Shown here one piece after another: positions 26,097 through 35,509 of a DNA stretch of 64,000 nucleotides. The stretch is from JAGKXB01 sp964498835 (GTDB lineage: Bacteria; Pseudomonadota; Gammaproteobacteria; Burkholderiales; Burkholderiaceae_D), in contig CAZCIX010000001.1 of NCBI GenBank assembly GCA_964498835.1, positions 1 to 64,000 of the forward strand, in the 5' to 3' direction. The stretch's first letter is position 1, and each line of letters opens with the position of its first letter. The notes beneath the pieces were generated by a model that ran no database searches, was not told the origin of the DNA, and worked only from the letters and a program-made list of their open reading frames with translations. The position numbers were made by a program, and so were the translations under genes.

Positions 26097-26255
26097 CTAT
26101 GCCATTGCTTCAATACGCACATCGTCGTTATTGAACATGATGATGAACTTTAATTCCATGTTTTGATAGTCGATTCGGATGGTGTGGATGGTGTTGCCGG
26201 TGAGAATGTTGATCGGATTGCTGGCGTCGGTGTTCACCTGAGCGGAGGTTTTTTT
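26097..26255 (-). pseudogene. Rhs-like (DUF6531-type) gene fragment
   Basis: On the minus strand the frame ending at a TAG (26099-26097) reads QVNTDASNPINILTGN followed by IDYQNMELKFIIMFNND. NPIN-TGN followed by DY---L-F---YN is the usual start of the Rhs/polymorphic-toxin N-terminal region, where NP.N..TGNK is followed by the first beta strands. Only about 50 recognisable residues remain, with no upstream start and an early stop. I take it as a remnant of an Rhs or related polymorphic toxin gene. The match was made by eye. Confidence 0.35.
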
Positions 26256-26471
26256 GTGATAAGGGAAAACGTAGCAAAAATGGTTATAAATAAAAGTAAA
26301 CGATGTATTTACATTTTGCTACTAATCTTTTTAAGTAGTGTTTAGTCAATGAATTGGCGATAGTGAATGTTTGTATACTTAAACATGCTAACCATCATTT
26401 ATTGATTATTTTTTCTTTGTAATTTTTAATATATTTTTTCAATCTCGTCAGATTGGTTCCAGTATTTTGAT

Positions 26472-26921
26472 TTGACGATTGTCATAAAACGCCCTTATAA
26501 TCCCGTGGCTTTACGGAATTTCCCTAAGACCATCCCATTTTACTTGCTGGTCAATGCTTGTTACTGGGCCAGTATGCTAAATATAATCCTGTTGCAAATG
26601 ACGGCTACTTTGGTTGCCAGCCTAATCGCGGGCATGTGGAGTGGTGTGCATGCTTTTTTGTCTTTGCTAATTGGTGGGTTGAGTTGTGTGGTGCCAAACA
26701 GCTTGTTTGCATTGCGTTTGTATGGGGATGCGAAGAAGCGAGTGGCGAGCCCGGTTTCATTTTTTTTGGGCGAGTTCATCAAAATTATATTGACGATCGC
26801 GTTTTTGGGTGTGGCCGCATGGTTGTACCATGATCTGAATTGGCTGGCGTTAATCGTCGGTATCGTCGTGGCGCTGAAAAGTTACATTCTATTATTGTTT
26901 AGGCATTTAAATGACAACTGA
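26472..26921 (+). CDS. atpI: ATP synthase subunit I (AtpI)
   Basis: Small membrane protein encoded first in many atp operons, believed to assist c-ring assembly or magnesium supply. Four hydrophobic segments: the conserved part begins at MLNIILLQMTATLVASLIAG, then GGLSCVVPNSLFALRL and the EFIKIILTIAFL helix. The longest frame starts at a TTG (26472); an ATG at 26574 would start exactly at the conserved core and could be the true start. The 3' end overlaps atpB by 11 bases. Confidence 0.85.
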   Translation: MTIVIKRPYNPVALRNFPKTIPFYLLVNACYWASMLNIILLQMTATLVASLIAGMWSGVHAFLSLLIGGLSCVVPNSLFALRLYGDAKKRVASPVSFFLGEFIKIILTIAFLGVAAWLYHDLNWLALIVGIVVALKSYILLLFRHLNDN

Positions 26922-27753
26922 AATAGCTGCAGGAGCTGCTAAGGCGCACGCGCCAACCGCTTCCGAATATATTGTTCATCACTTGGGACATTTGTCTACG
27001 GCCCATCAAGGAAAGATTATTGATTTTTCCATCTGGAATTTGGACACGATTTTTTGGTCCATATTCGCCGGAATTATTGGTTGTTTGTTTATGTATCTTG
27101 CTGCGCGCAAAGCGACAGCGGGTGTTCCTGGTCGTTTTCAAGCCTTGGTTGAGATTTTGGTGGAGATGGTGGAGGATCAATCAAAATCTATTGTGCATGG
27201 TAATCGTCGCTTCATTGCGCCACTGGCGTTGACGGTTTTTGTTTGGGTTGCACTGATGAATGCGCTCGATTTCTTACCTGTCGATGCATTTGCGAGTTTA
27301 TTTCATGCACTTGGCGTTGAGCATATTTTTCCCCATCATCGTGTGGTTCCTACTGCTGATTTGAATGGCACTATGGGTATGGCGCTGGGTGTGTTTGCCT
27401 TGATGATTTACTACAACCTGAAAATCAAAGGAATCGGCGGTTTTATACATGAATTATTCGCTGCGCCGTTTGGTATTTGGTTGGCACCGTTTAACTTGCT
27501 GTTGAATGTAATTGAATTTGCGGCGAAAACTGTTTCACTCGCTATGCGGTTGTGGGGAAATATGTATGCGGGCGAATTGTTGTTCCTCTTGCTCGCGTTG
27601 TTGGGATCAACTGCCACTGTATTTGGCTTTTTTGGTCAAGTTGTGGCAGGTTCGATGTGGGCGATTTTCCATATTTTGATCGTATTCTTGCAAGCTTTCA
27701 TTTTCATGATGTTGACACTGGTGTATATCGGTCAGGCACATGAAGGGCATTAA
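26911..27753 (+). CDS. atpB: F0F1 ATP synthase subunit a
   Basis: Membrane subunit with the proton half-channels. 280 residues. The conserved C-terminal helices contain AMRLWGNMYAGELLF (the essential Arg in SLAMRLWGN) and FIFMMLTLVYIGQAHEGH; FVWVALMNALDFLPVD is also typical. Followed by 96 bases of T-rich spacer before atpE. Confidence 0.97.
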   Translation: MTTEIAAGAAKAHAPTASEYIVHHLGHLSTAHQGKIIDFSIWNLDTIFWSIFAGIIGCLFMYLAARKATAGVPGRFQALVEILVEMVEDQSKSIVHGNRRFIAPLALTVFVWVALMNALDFLPVDAFASLFHALGVEHIFPHHRVVPTADLNGTMGMALGVFALMIYYNLKIKGIGGFIHELFAAPFGIWLAPFNLLLNVIEFAAKTVSLAMRLWGNMYAGELLFLLLALLGSTATVFGFFGQVVAGSMWAIFHILIVFLQAFIFMMLTLVYIGQAHEGH

Positions 27754-27849
27754 AGATAAAAAGTTTTGGATTTAGATGTAGCTGTTTTTGATTTTGTTTA
27801 TTTTGTTTGATTGTTTTTTTTGAATTAACTTAACTTTGAAGGAATTGTC

Positions 27850-28095
27850 ATGACTGATGTTGCATTCGTTGCTTTGGCTTGTGGTTTGATTATTGGTTTG
27901 GGTGCTATCGGTGCTTGTATTGGTATCGCATTGATGGGTGGTAAATATCTCGAAGCATCAGCACGTCAACCAGAATTGATGAATACTTTGCAAACTAAAA
28001 TGTTTTTGTTGGCTGGTTTGATTGATGCGGCGTTTTTGATCGGTGTTGGTATCGCAATGTTGTTTGCATTTGCCAATCCGTTTATCAAGGGCTAA
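27850..28095 (+). CDS. atpE: F0F1 ATP synthase subunit c
   Basis: Ring-forming proteolipid of 81 residues. Two hydrophobic helices joined by the polar loop ARQPEL; the proton-binding carboxylate is Asp59 in GLIDAAFLIG. I do not see the Gln/Thr ligands of sodium-dependent rings, so proton coupling is likely. AGGAATTGTC precedes the ATG. Confidence 0.97.
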   Translation: MTDVAFVALACGLIIGLGAIGACIGIALMGGKYLEASARQPELMNTLQTKMFLLAGLIDAAFLIGVGIAMLFAFANPFIKG

Positions 28096-28158
28096 TTGCC
28101 CATTCTTATTTTGCCGGGTTCGTAGCCCGGCACATGTTATTTCTGAGAGAGAATTACC

Positions 28159-28629
28159 ATGAACTTAAATGCAACATTGATTGCACAATTTGTCGTATTT
28201 TTCATTTTGGCAGTATTCACAATGAAATTTGTGTGGCCGCCAATGATGAATGCGCTTGATGAGCGTGCCAAAAAGATTGCAGATGGTTTGGCTGCAGCTG
28301 ATCGCGGTAAGGCCGAAATGGCTGCTGCTGAAAAGAAAGTGGCTTTAGAGTTGGCTGGTGCGCGTGAAGAAGGTCAAAAGCGTATTAGTGACGCTGAAAA
28401 GCGTGCTCAGTTAAGTGCTGAAGAAATCAAATTAAATGCACAAGCAGAAGCAGCGCGCATTATTGCGCAAGCCAAGGCAGACGCTGAACAACAAGTAACG
28501 AAGGCAAGAGAAGAATTGCGTGCTCAAGTTGCGGCGTTGGCAGTCAAGGGTGCTGAGCAAATTTTGAAACGTGAAGTCAATGAATCTGCACATGCTGATT
28601 TGTTGAAACAGCTTGCGGTTGAGTTGTAA
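28159..28629 (+). CDS. atpF: F0F1 ATP synthase subunit b
   Basis: Peripheral stalk subunit of 156 residues. One N-terminal transmembrane helix (LIAQFVVFFILAVFTMKFVWPP), then a long charged helix with many Ala, Glu and Lys residues that forms the dimeric stalk. RBS GAGAG upstream; atpH starts two bases after the stop. Confidence 0.97.
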   Translation: MNLNATLIAQFVVFFILAVFTMKFVWPPMMNALDERAKKIADGLAAADRGKAEMAAAEKKVALELAGAREEGQKRISDAEKRAQLSAEEIKLNAQAEAARIIAQAKADAEQQVTKAREELRAQVAALAVKGAEQILKREVNESAHADLLKQLAVEL

Positions 28630-28631
28630 TC

Positions 28632-29177
28632 ATGGCTGAACTTGCAACCATCGCTCGTCCTTACGCTGAAGCATTGTTTCGCGTAGCGAAAGAAAATCAA
28701 GCTGCTTTTAATCTTGCAAACTGGTCTGCGCTTGTGTCGGAAATGGCGCAAGTTGCTGCTCATGCGGATGTCAAGGCGTTGGCGCACAATCCAAAAATGT
28801 CAGATGTTTTGGTCGCCGACACTTTCTTTTCTTTGTTGAAGTCGCCGCTAAATGACGAGGCAAAAAACTTTGTCAATATGTTGCTTGAAAATGGTCGTTT
28901 AGACTTGTTGCCAGAAATTGTTGAGCAGTTTTTGGTGCTGAAAAATGCCCACGAAGGTGTTGCTGATGCAAATATCACCAGCGCTTTTGCTTTATCAAGT
29001 TCGCAATTGAGTGAGTTGTTAGTCACACTAGAAAAGAAGTTTGCGCGCAAATTGAATCCATCTGTCACAGTCGATTCCAGCCTGATTGGTGGAGTGCGTG
29101 TGTCGGTTGGCGACGAAGTGCTTGATACTTCCGTACGCGCCAGATTGCAGCAAATGCATGCTACTTTGGTAAATTAA
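28632..29177 (+). CDS. atpH: F0F1 ATP synthase subunit delta
   Basis: Connects the peripheral stalk to the alpha3beta3 head. 181 residues: N-terminal helical domain beginning ATIARPYAEALFRVA and the C-terminal SLIGGVRVSVGDEVLDTSVRARLQQM signature. It follows atpF by two bases and is separated from atpA by a 144-base AT-rich spacer. Confidence 0.96.
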   Translation: MAELATIARPYAEALFRVAKENQAAFNLANWSALVSEMAQVAAHADVKALAHNPKMSDVLVADTFFSLLKSPLNDEAKNFVNMLLENGRLDLLPEIVEQFLVLKNAHEGVADANITSAFALSSSQLSELLVTLEKKFARKLNPSVTVDSSLIGGVRVSVGDEVLDTSVRARLQQMHATLVN

Positions 29178-29321
29178 GTAACTTAAGTAATTAATAATTA
29201 TTAATTAATTGTTGAATGTGATTGTTGAGTTTTTAAGCGTTTAGATGTTTTGAAATTTAAACGTTTGAAAATTTTGTTTTCTTGTTCGGCAAATTAAAAC
29301 GAATATTTTAGAAAGAGTTAT

Positions 29322-30857
29322 ATGCAACTCAACCCATCTGAAATCAGTGAATTAATCAAGTCCAAAATTCAAGGCTTGGGCGGTAGCGCTGAAATTCGCA
29401 ATCAAGGAACTGTTATTTCTGTAACGGACGGTATTTGCCGTATTTACGGTTTGTCCGATGCAATGCAAGGTGAGATGCTGGAATTTCCAGGCAACACCTT
29501 TGGTCTCGCACTTAACTTAGAGCGTGACTCAGTCGGCGCTGTTATTTTGGGCGATTACGAGCACATTTCCGAAGGCGATACAGTCAAATGTACCGGTCGC
29601 ATTTTGGAAGTGCCAATTGGTCCAGAACTGAAAGGTCGTGTAGTCAATGCACTGGGTGAGCCAATTGACGGTAAAGGTCCAATTAACGCCAAGTTGACGG
29701 CTCCAATTGAAAAAATTGCCCCTGGCGTTATTGCGCGCCAATCAGTGTCGCAACCTATGCAAACTGGTTTGAAATCTATTGACTCCATGGTGCCTATTGG
29801 TCGTGGTCAGCGCGAATTGATTATTGGTGACAGACAAACTGGTAAAACAGCTGTAGCGATTGATGCGATCATCAATCAAAAAGGCCAAGACATGGTCTGT
29901 ATCTACGTTGCTATTGGTCAAAAAGCTTCTTCGATCAAGAACGTAGTGCGCGCCCTTGAACAGCATGGCGCGATGGAATACACCATCGTTGTTGCTGCCT
30001 CTGCCTCAGAATCGGCTGCGATGCAATATGTATCCGCTTATTCTGGTTGCGCTATGGGTGAGTACTTCCGTGATCGTGGTCAAGATGCGTTGATTATTTA
30101 TGATGACTTGTCCAAACAAGCGGTTGCGTATCGTCAAGTGTCATTGTTGTTGCGTCGTCCACCTGGTCGTGAAGCTTATCCTGGTGACGTGTTTTATTTG
30201 CACAGCCGTTTGCTTGAGCGTGCTGCACGCGTGAATCCAGATTACGTTGAAGCTTTCACCAATGGTGAGGTAAAAGGTAAAACAGGTTCTTTGACTGCAT
30301 TGCCTATCATTGAAACCCAGGCTGGTGACGTATCTGCATTCGTTCCAACCAACGTAATTTCCATTACTGACGGTCAGATCTTTTTGGAAACTTCATTGTT
30401 TAACTCAGGTATTCGTCCTGCGATTAATGCGGGTATTTCCGTGTCGCGTGTGGGTGGTGCTGCGCAAACTAAAGTTATTAAAGGTTTGTCCGGCGGTATT
30501 CGTACCGATTTGGCGCAATATCGTGAATTGGCTGCGTTTGCACAATTTGCGTCTGATTTGGATGAGTCCACTCGTAAACAATTAGATCGTGGTGCGCGCG
30601 TAACTGAGTTGTTGAAACAATCACAATATTCTCCATTGTCAATTTCTCTGATGGCTGTTTCATTGTTTGCTGTTAATAAAGGCTATTTAGATGATGTCGA
30701 TGTCAAGAAAGTGTTGGCTTTTGAATCTGGTTTGCATAACTTCATGAAAACTAGCCACGCTGCTTTGTTGCAAAAGATTGAGGACAGCAAGCAACTCGAC
30801 AAAGATGGCGAAGCATTGCTTGCCAGTGCAATTGCTGATTTCAAAAAATCATTCTAA
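29322..30857 (+). CDS. atpA: F0F1 ATP synthase subunit alpha
   Basis: Non-catalytic nucleotide-binding subunit of the head. 511 residues with Walker A GDRQTGKTAVAIDAI, the ALIIYDDLSKQAVAYRQVSLLLRRPPGREAYPGDVFYLHSR-type region (here from about residue 265), and the C-terminal signature with PAINAGISVSRVGG. Confidence 0.98.
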   Translation: MQLNPSEISELIKSKIQGLGGSAEIRNQGTVISVTDGICRIYGLSDAMQGEMLEFPGNTFGLALNLERDSVGAVILGDYEHISEGDTVKCTGRILEVPIGPELKGRVVNALGEPIDGKGPINAKLTAPIEKIAPGVIARQSVSQPMQTGLKSIDSMVPIGRGQRELIIGDRQTGKTAVAIDAIINQKGQDMVCIYVAIGQKASSIKNVVRALEQHGAMEYTIVVAASASESAAMQYVSAYSGCAMGEYFRDRGQDALIIYDDLSKQAVAYRQVSLLLRRPPGREAYPGDVFYLHSRLLERAARVNPDYVEAFTNGEVKGKTGSLTALPIIETQAGDVSAFVPTNVISITDGQIFLETSLFNSGIRPAINAGISVSRVGGAAQTKVIKGLSGGIRTDLAQYRELAAFAQFASDLDESTRKQLDRGARVTELLKQSQYSPLSISLMAVSLFAVNKGYLDDVDVKKVLAFESGLHNFMKTSHAALLQKIEDSKQLDKDGEALLASAIADFKKSF

Positions 30858-30893
30858 TCGTTACTTAGTTAGAAGGAAAAAGGAGTAGCGAGC

Positions 30894-31778
30894 ATGGCTG
30901 TAGGCAAAGAGATACGCGGCAAGATTAAAAGCGTAGAAAATACCAAGAAAATTACCAAGGCAATGGAGATGGTGGCCGCGTCTAAAATGCGTAAAGCGCA
31001 GGAGCGGATGCGGTCTGCTCGTCCTTATAGCGACAAGATTCGCAATATTGCGGCTAATTTGGCAGATGCAAATCCAGAGTACACACACCCATTCTTGGCG
31101 AATGTTAAGAATAAACAAGATAAAGCTAACGCTGTTGGTTTTATCGTTGTGACGACGGATAAGGGGTTGTGCGGTGGCTTGAATACTAATGCTTTGCGTT
31201 TGTTGACTGGCAAAATTAAAGAAGCTGAAGCAGCAGGAAATGCGGTTGAAGCTGTCGCGATTGGTAACAAAGGTTTTGGTTTTCTTAACCGGGTCGGTGT
31301 GAAGGTTGTATCGCATGCAACGCAACTTGGTGATACCCCACATTTGGATAAATTAATCGGCCCCGTCAAGGTATTGCTTGATGCATATCAAGAAGGTAAG
31401 TTGGATGCGATTTATCTGGTGTATACCAAATTCATTAATACGATGAAGCAAGAGCCAATGGCACAGCAGCTATTGCCATTGTCAGCGGATAAGCTAGAAG
31501 GCGACAAAGGAAACCATAGCTGGGATTACATTTATGAGCCAGATGCACAAGTTGTGATTGATGAATTGTTGGTGCGTTATGTTGAGGCATTGATTTATCA
31601 AGCAGTAGCAGAAAATTTGGCGTCTGAACAATCGGCCCGCATGGTAGCGATGAAATCGGCTTCTGATAATGCCGGTAATGTAATTGGCGAATTAAAGTTG
31701 ATTTATAACAAAACACGTCAGGCTGCTATTACCAAGGAATTGTCTGAAATTGTGGCCGGTGCCGCTGCGATTAGCTAA
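30894..31778 (+). CDS. atpG: F0F1 ATP synthase subunit gamma
   Basis: Central rotor shaft. 294 residues with N-terminal GKEIRGKIKSVENTKKITKAMEM-type helix (residues 4-27), DKGLCGGLN and the C-terminal signature SASDNAGNVIGELKLIYNKTRQA (ending near residue 278). AGGAAAAAGGAG upstream provides a strong ribosome binding site. Confidence 0.98.
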   Translation: MAVGKEIRGKIKSVENTKKITKAMEMVAASKMRKAQERMRSARPYSDKIRNIAANLADANPEYTHPFLANVKNKQDKANAVGFIVVTTDKGLCGGLNTNALRLLTGKIKEAEAAGNAVEAVAIGNKGFGFLNRVGVKVVSHATQLGDTPHLDKLIGPVKVLLDAYQEGKLDAIYLVYTKFINTMKQEPMAQQLLPLSADKLEGDKGNHSWDYIYEPDAQVVIDELLVRYVEALIYQAVAENLASEQSARMVAMKSASDNAGNVIGELKLIYNKTRQAAITKELSEIVAGAAAIS

Positions 31779-31832
31779 TTTAGACTATTTAATTACTTAT
31801 ATTATTTATATTACTTTATAGAAGGAACGAAC

Positions 31833-33233
31833 ATGGCTGATGGCAAAATCGTTCAGTGTATCGGCGCTGTGGTGGACGTTGAATTTCCCCGCGATGCGAT
31901 GCCTAAAATTTACGATGCCTTGAAAATGGAAGGCTCTGAGTTGACACTTGAAGTACAACAACAGCTTGGTGACGGCATTGTTCGTACCATTGCGTTGGGT
32001 ACTTCTGATGGTCTGCGTCGTGGTATGAGAATCCAAAATACCGGCAAACCGATTACTGTGCCAACAGGTAAAGCAACATTGGGCCGTATTATGGACGTGT
32101 TGGGTAACCCAATTGATGAATGTGGTCCAGTCAGCAAAGAACAATCTGCACCAATTCACCGCAAAGCACCTGAGTACGACGAATTGTCACCATCCCAAGA
32201 TTTGCTGGAAACCGGTATTAAGGTTATTGATTTGGTTTGTCCATTTGCAAAAGGCGGTAAAGTTGGTTTGTTTGGCGGTGCAGGCGTAGGCAAGACCGTT
32301 AACATGATGGAATTGATCAACAACATTGCAAAAGCGCATAGCGGTTTGTCTGTATTTGCTGGTGTTGGTGAGCGTACCCGTGAAGGTAATGACTTTTACC
32401 ACGAAATGGCCGATGCTAAAGTGGTTGATCTGGAAAACCCAGAAGCATCTAAAGTAGCGATGGTGTATGGTCAGATGAATGAGCCACCAGGTAACCGCTT
32501 ACGCGTTGCCTTGACTGGTTTGACCATTGCTGAAGGTTTTCGTGACGAGGGTAAGGACGTTCTGTTCTTCGTTGATAACATTTACCGCTATACCTTGGCA
32601 GGTACTGAAGTTTCTGCGTTGTTGGGCCGTATGCCATCCGCTGTGGGTTATCAACCTACGTTGGCGGAGGAAATGGGTAAATTGCAGGAACGGATTACTT
32701 CTACCAAAACCGGTTCTATTACCTCAATCCAAGCCGTTTATGTGCCAGCGGATGATTTGACTGATCCATCACCAGCGACAACTTTTGCCCACTTGGATTC
32801 AACAGTCGTTTTATCACGTGATATCGCGTCGTTGGGTATTTATCCAGCGGTTGATCCATTGGATTCCACTTCACGTCAGCTCGATCCTAACGTGGTTGGT
32901 CAAGAGCACTACGAAACAGCACGTGCGGTGCAAGGTACTTTGCAGCGCTATAAAGAATTGCGCGACATTATTGCCATTTTGGGTATGGATGAATTGGCTC
33001 CAGAAGATAAATTGGTGGTGGCACGTGCACGTAAAATGCAACGTTTCTTGTCACAACCATTTCACGTTGCGGAAGTGTTTACCGGTTCGCCAGGTAAGTA
33101 TGTTTCATTGAAAGACACCATCAAAGGCTTCAAGATGATTGCTTCTGGTGAACTCGATCACTTGCCAGAACAAGCGTTTTACATGGTTGGCACAATCGAA
33201 GAAGCGATTGAAAAAGCTAAGAATTTAAACTAA
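31833..33233 (+). CDS. atpD: F0F1 ATP synthase subunit beta
   Basis: Catalytic subunit of the head. 466 residues with Walker A GGAGVGKTVNMMELI, GERTREGNDFY, the Walker B strand VLFFVDNIYRYT and PSAVGYQPTLAEEMG. The C-terminus ends EEAIEKAKNLN. Spaced 54 bases from atpG and 85 bases from atpC. Confidence 0.98.
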   Translation: MADGKIVQCIGAVVDVEFPRDAMPKIYDALKMEGSELTLEVQQQLGDGIVRTIALGTSDGLRRGMRIQNTGKPITVPTGKATLGRIMDVLGNPIDECGPVSKEQSAPIHRKAPEYDELSPSQDLLETGIKVIDLVCPFAKGGKVGLFGGAGVGKTVNMMELINNIAKAHSGLSVFAGVGERTREGNDFYHEMADAKVVDLENPEASKVAMVYGQMNEPPGNRLRVALTGLTIAEGFRDEGKDVLFFVDNIYRYTLAGTEVSALLGRMPSAVGYQPTLAEEMGKLQERITSTKTGSITSIQAVYVPADDLTDPSPATTFAHLDSTVVLSRDIASLGIYPAVDPLDSTSRQLDPNVVGQEHYETARAVQGTLQRYKELRDIIAILGMDELAPEDKLVVARARKMQRFLSQPFHVAEVFTGSPGKYVSLKDTIKGFKMIASGELDHLPEQAFYMVGTIEEAIEKAKNLN

Positions 33234-33318
33234 TTAATTCTTACTTATATTTTTGCGTTATCCATTTCGTTTTTATTTGTTTTTCTGAACGAAATGGATA
33301 TTCACAGATAGGAAAAGC

Positions 33319-33741
33319 ATGGCACACACTATTCACGTTGACGTTGTCTCTGCAGAAGCGGAAATTTTTTCCGGTGAAGCTGAATTCGTCGCTTTGCCAG
33401 GTGAAGCGGGTGAGTTGGGAATTTATCCTCAGCATACTCCTTTAATCACACGCATCAAACCGGGTGCAGTGCGCATCAAAGTTGCCAATCAAGCGGAAGA
33501 TGAATTCGTTTTTGTCGCTGGCGGTATTCTTGAGGTACAGCCTAATGCGGTGACTATTTTGGCAGATACAGCAATTCGCGGTCATGATTTGGATGAAGCA
33601 AAAGCGACTCAAGCCAAGCAGCTTGCTGAAGAAGCGATGAAAAATACAGATTCAAAAATTGATTACGCAAAGGCGCAGGCAGAGTTTTCAATCGCTATTG
33701 CCGAATTGGCAGCAATTCAAAGATTGCGTAAGAAAAATTAA
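33319..33741 (+). CDS. atpC: F0F1 ATP synthase subunit epsilon
   Basis: Rotor and regulatory subunit of 140 residues: N-terminal beta sandwich (IHVDVVSAEAEIFSGEAEFV, GELGIYPQHTPLITRIKPG) and a C-terminal helix-turn-helix. Last gene of atpIBEFHAGDC, followed by a terminator. Confidence 0.97.
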   Translation: MAHTIHVDVVSAEAEIFSGEAEFVALPGEAGELGIYPQHTPLITRIKPGAVRIKVANQAEDEFVFVAGGILEVQPNAVTILADTAIRGHDLDEAKATQAKQLAEEAMKNTDSKIDYAKAQAEFSIAIAELAAIQRLRKKN

Positions 33742-33777
33742 GACGTAGTTTATGCGTATAAATGTAGTATCGCGATT

Positions 33778-33802
33778 AAAGGCAGCCTCGGCTGCCTTTT
33801 TT
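33778..33802 (+). terminator. Terminator of the atp operon
   Basis: Stem AAAGGCAGC/GCTGCCTTT with a CTCG loop followed by six T, 37 bases after the atpC stop. Confidence 0.93.
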
Positions 33803-33845
33803 ATTGGATATCTTCGTATATTTAATTATTGAATTGAGGTGTTTT

Positions 33846-35309
33846 ATGTTATCCATGGCTCAATTAAAAGATCCTACCTTGTTCCGTCAACAAGCTTATT
33901 TGAATGGTAAGTGGTGTGATGCTGATGATGGATTGACTATCCCCGTGATCAATCCAGCAACGGGTCAATTAATTGGTAACGTTCCAAAAATGGGCAAAAT
34001 GGAAACGCGGCGTGCGATTGAGGCCGCTCATATTGCTTGGCTTGAATGGCGCAAACAAACTGCGCATGCACGCAGCGTTATTTTGTATCGTTGGTATCAA
34101 TTGATACTGGACAATGTCGATGATTTGGCCTTGATTATGACGCTCGAACAAGGTAAACCATTGATGGAGGCGCGCAATGAAGTGTTGTATGCAGCCTCCT
34201 TTATTGAGTGGTTTTCCGAAGAAGCCAAGCGCATTTGTGGTGACACTTTGCAGTCACCTTGGCCTGATCGTCGGATTATTGTGATCAAGGAGTCAATTGG
34301 CGTTTGTGCCGCTATTACACCATGGAATTTCCCATCAGCCATGATTACCCGTAAAGCTGGTCCAGCATTGGCAGCTGGTTGCAGCATGGTGATTAAACCA
34401 GCACAAGAGACGCCTTATTCAGGGTTGGCATTGGCAGTGCTTGCTGAAAGGGCTGGTTTGCCAGCGGGTGTGTTGAGTGTGTTGACTGGTAACTCACATG
34501 GCATCGGCGGTGAAATGACGGGTAACGTTTTGGTACGCAAGTTGAGTTTTACTGGTTCAACGGAAACCGGTCGCATATTAATGCAGCAGTGTGCGCCAAC
34601 TATCAAGAAATTGTCCCTTGAATTAGGGGGTAATGCTCCCTTTATTGTTTTTGACGATGCGGATTTAGACGCTGCAGTAGCTGGTGCCATGGCATCAAAG
34701 TATCGCAATGCGGGTCAAACGTGTGTTTGTGCTAATCGAATTTACGTACAAGAAGGTGTGTACGACGCTTTTACTGAAAAGCTCGTTGCTGTAGTCAAAC
34801 AATTAAAAGTGGGTAATGGCCAAGATGTGGGTGTGACGCAAGGTCCTTTGATTAATGCCGAAGCGGTTTTGAAAGTCGAGCAACATATCGCGGACGCCAT
34901 CGCAAAAGGTGGGCGTTTACTGCTTGGTGGGGAACGCCATGCACTTGGGCACAATTTCTTCCAGCCAACGGTGATTGCCGACGCGCAATCCAATATGCAA
35001 GTGGCACAAGAGGAAACATTTGGGCCATTGGCCGCATTGTTTCGTTTTCGAACTGATGAAGAAGCACTCAATCTGGCTAATGGTACTGAATTTGGTTTGG
35101 CTAGTTATTTTTATAGCCGTGATATTGGTCGTATTTGGCGTATTGCTGAAAGTTTGGAAAGCGGGATGGTTGGCATTAACACGGGGCAGATTTCCAGTGA
35201 AATTGCACCATTTGGTGGTATTAAACAATCTGGATTGGGGCGAGAAGGCTCCAAATATGGCATAGACGATTATTTGACCATGAAGTATTTGTGTATGGGG
35301 GGAATGTAA
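33846..35309 (+). CDS. gabD: NAD(P)-dependent succinate-semialdehyde dehydrogenase
   Basis: Aldehyde dehydrogenase of 487 residues, oxidising succinate semialdehyde to succinate at the end of the GABA and related routes. Cofactor and catalytic marks: TPWNFPSAMITRKAGPALAAG, FTGSTETGR, LELGGNAPFIVFDDADLD (catalytic Glu) and NAGQTCVCANRIYVQ (catalytic Cys in a GQTCVCANR context typical of GabD). The start is ATG 33846 with GAGGTG five bases before it; the longer frame from 33804 overlaps the atp terminator region. No GABA transaminase gene is nearby. Confidence 0.93.
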   Translation: MLSMAQLKDPTLFRQQAYLNGKWCDADDGLTIPVINPATGQLIGNVPKMGKMETRRAIEAAHIAWLEWRKQTAHARSVILYRWYQLILDNVDDLALIMTLEQGKPLMEARNEVLYAASFIEWFSEEAKRICGDTLQSPWPDRRIIVIKESIGVCAAITPWNFPSAMITRKAGPALAAGCSMVIKPAQETPYSGLALAVLAERAGLPAGVLSVLTGNSHGIGGEMTGNVLVRKLSFTGSTETGRILMQQCAPTIKKLSLELGGNAPFIVFDDADLDAAVAGAMASKYRNAGQTCVCANRIYVQEGVYDAFTEKLVAVVKQLKVGNGQDVGVTQGPLINAEAVLKVEQHIADAIAKGGRLLLGGERHALGHNFFQPTVIADAQSNMQVAQEETFGPLAALFRFRTDEEALNLANGTEFGLASYFYSRDIGRIWRIAESLESGMVGINTGQISSEIAPFGGIKQSGLGREGSKYGIDDYLTMKYLCMGGM

Positions 35310-35509
35310 AAATTTGTCTATTGCTATGCGTTAAGCTTTTATGCAAACAGTGTTATGCAACCAGTGTGTATTAGCGGGCATCATTTCTTACTGTCACAGT
35401 TTTAAATAAATTATAGAATCTCGGTTTGGTTTTCCCTTTTGTCCAAATGGAGAGGGGGATTTTTGTTGTGTTTTTATATTCATAGTTCTTTTTCAACCTG
35501 GAAATAAGC

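Noticed and set aside
26163..26345. 60-codon plus-strand frame between the SMR gene and atpI
   Set aside because: It is antisense to the Rhs-like fragment, has no ribosome binding site, and ends in a low-complexity hydrophobic stretch.
35310..35509. Possible manganese (yybP-ykoY) riboswitch before the DUF475/TerC-like gene
   Set aside because: The conserved purine-rich and GACGG-type elements of that riboswitch are not present; only an ordinary ribosome binding site is seen.
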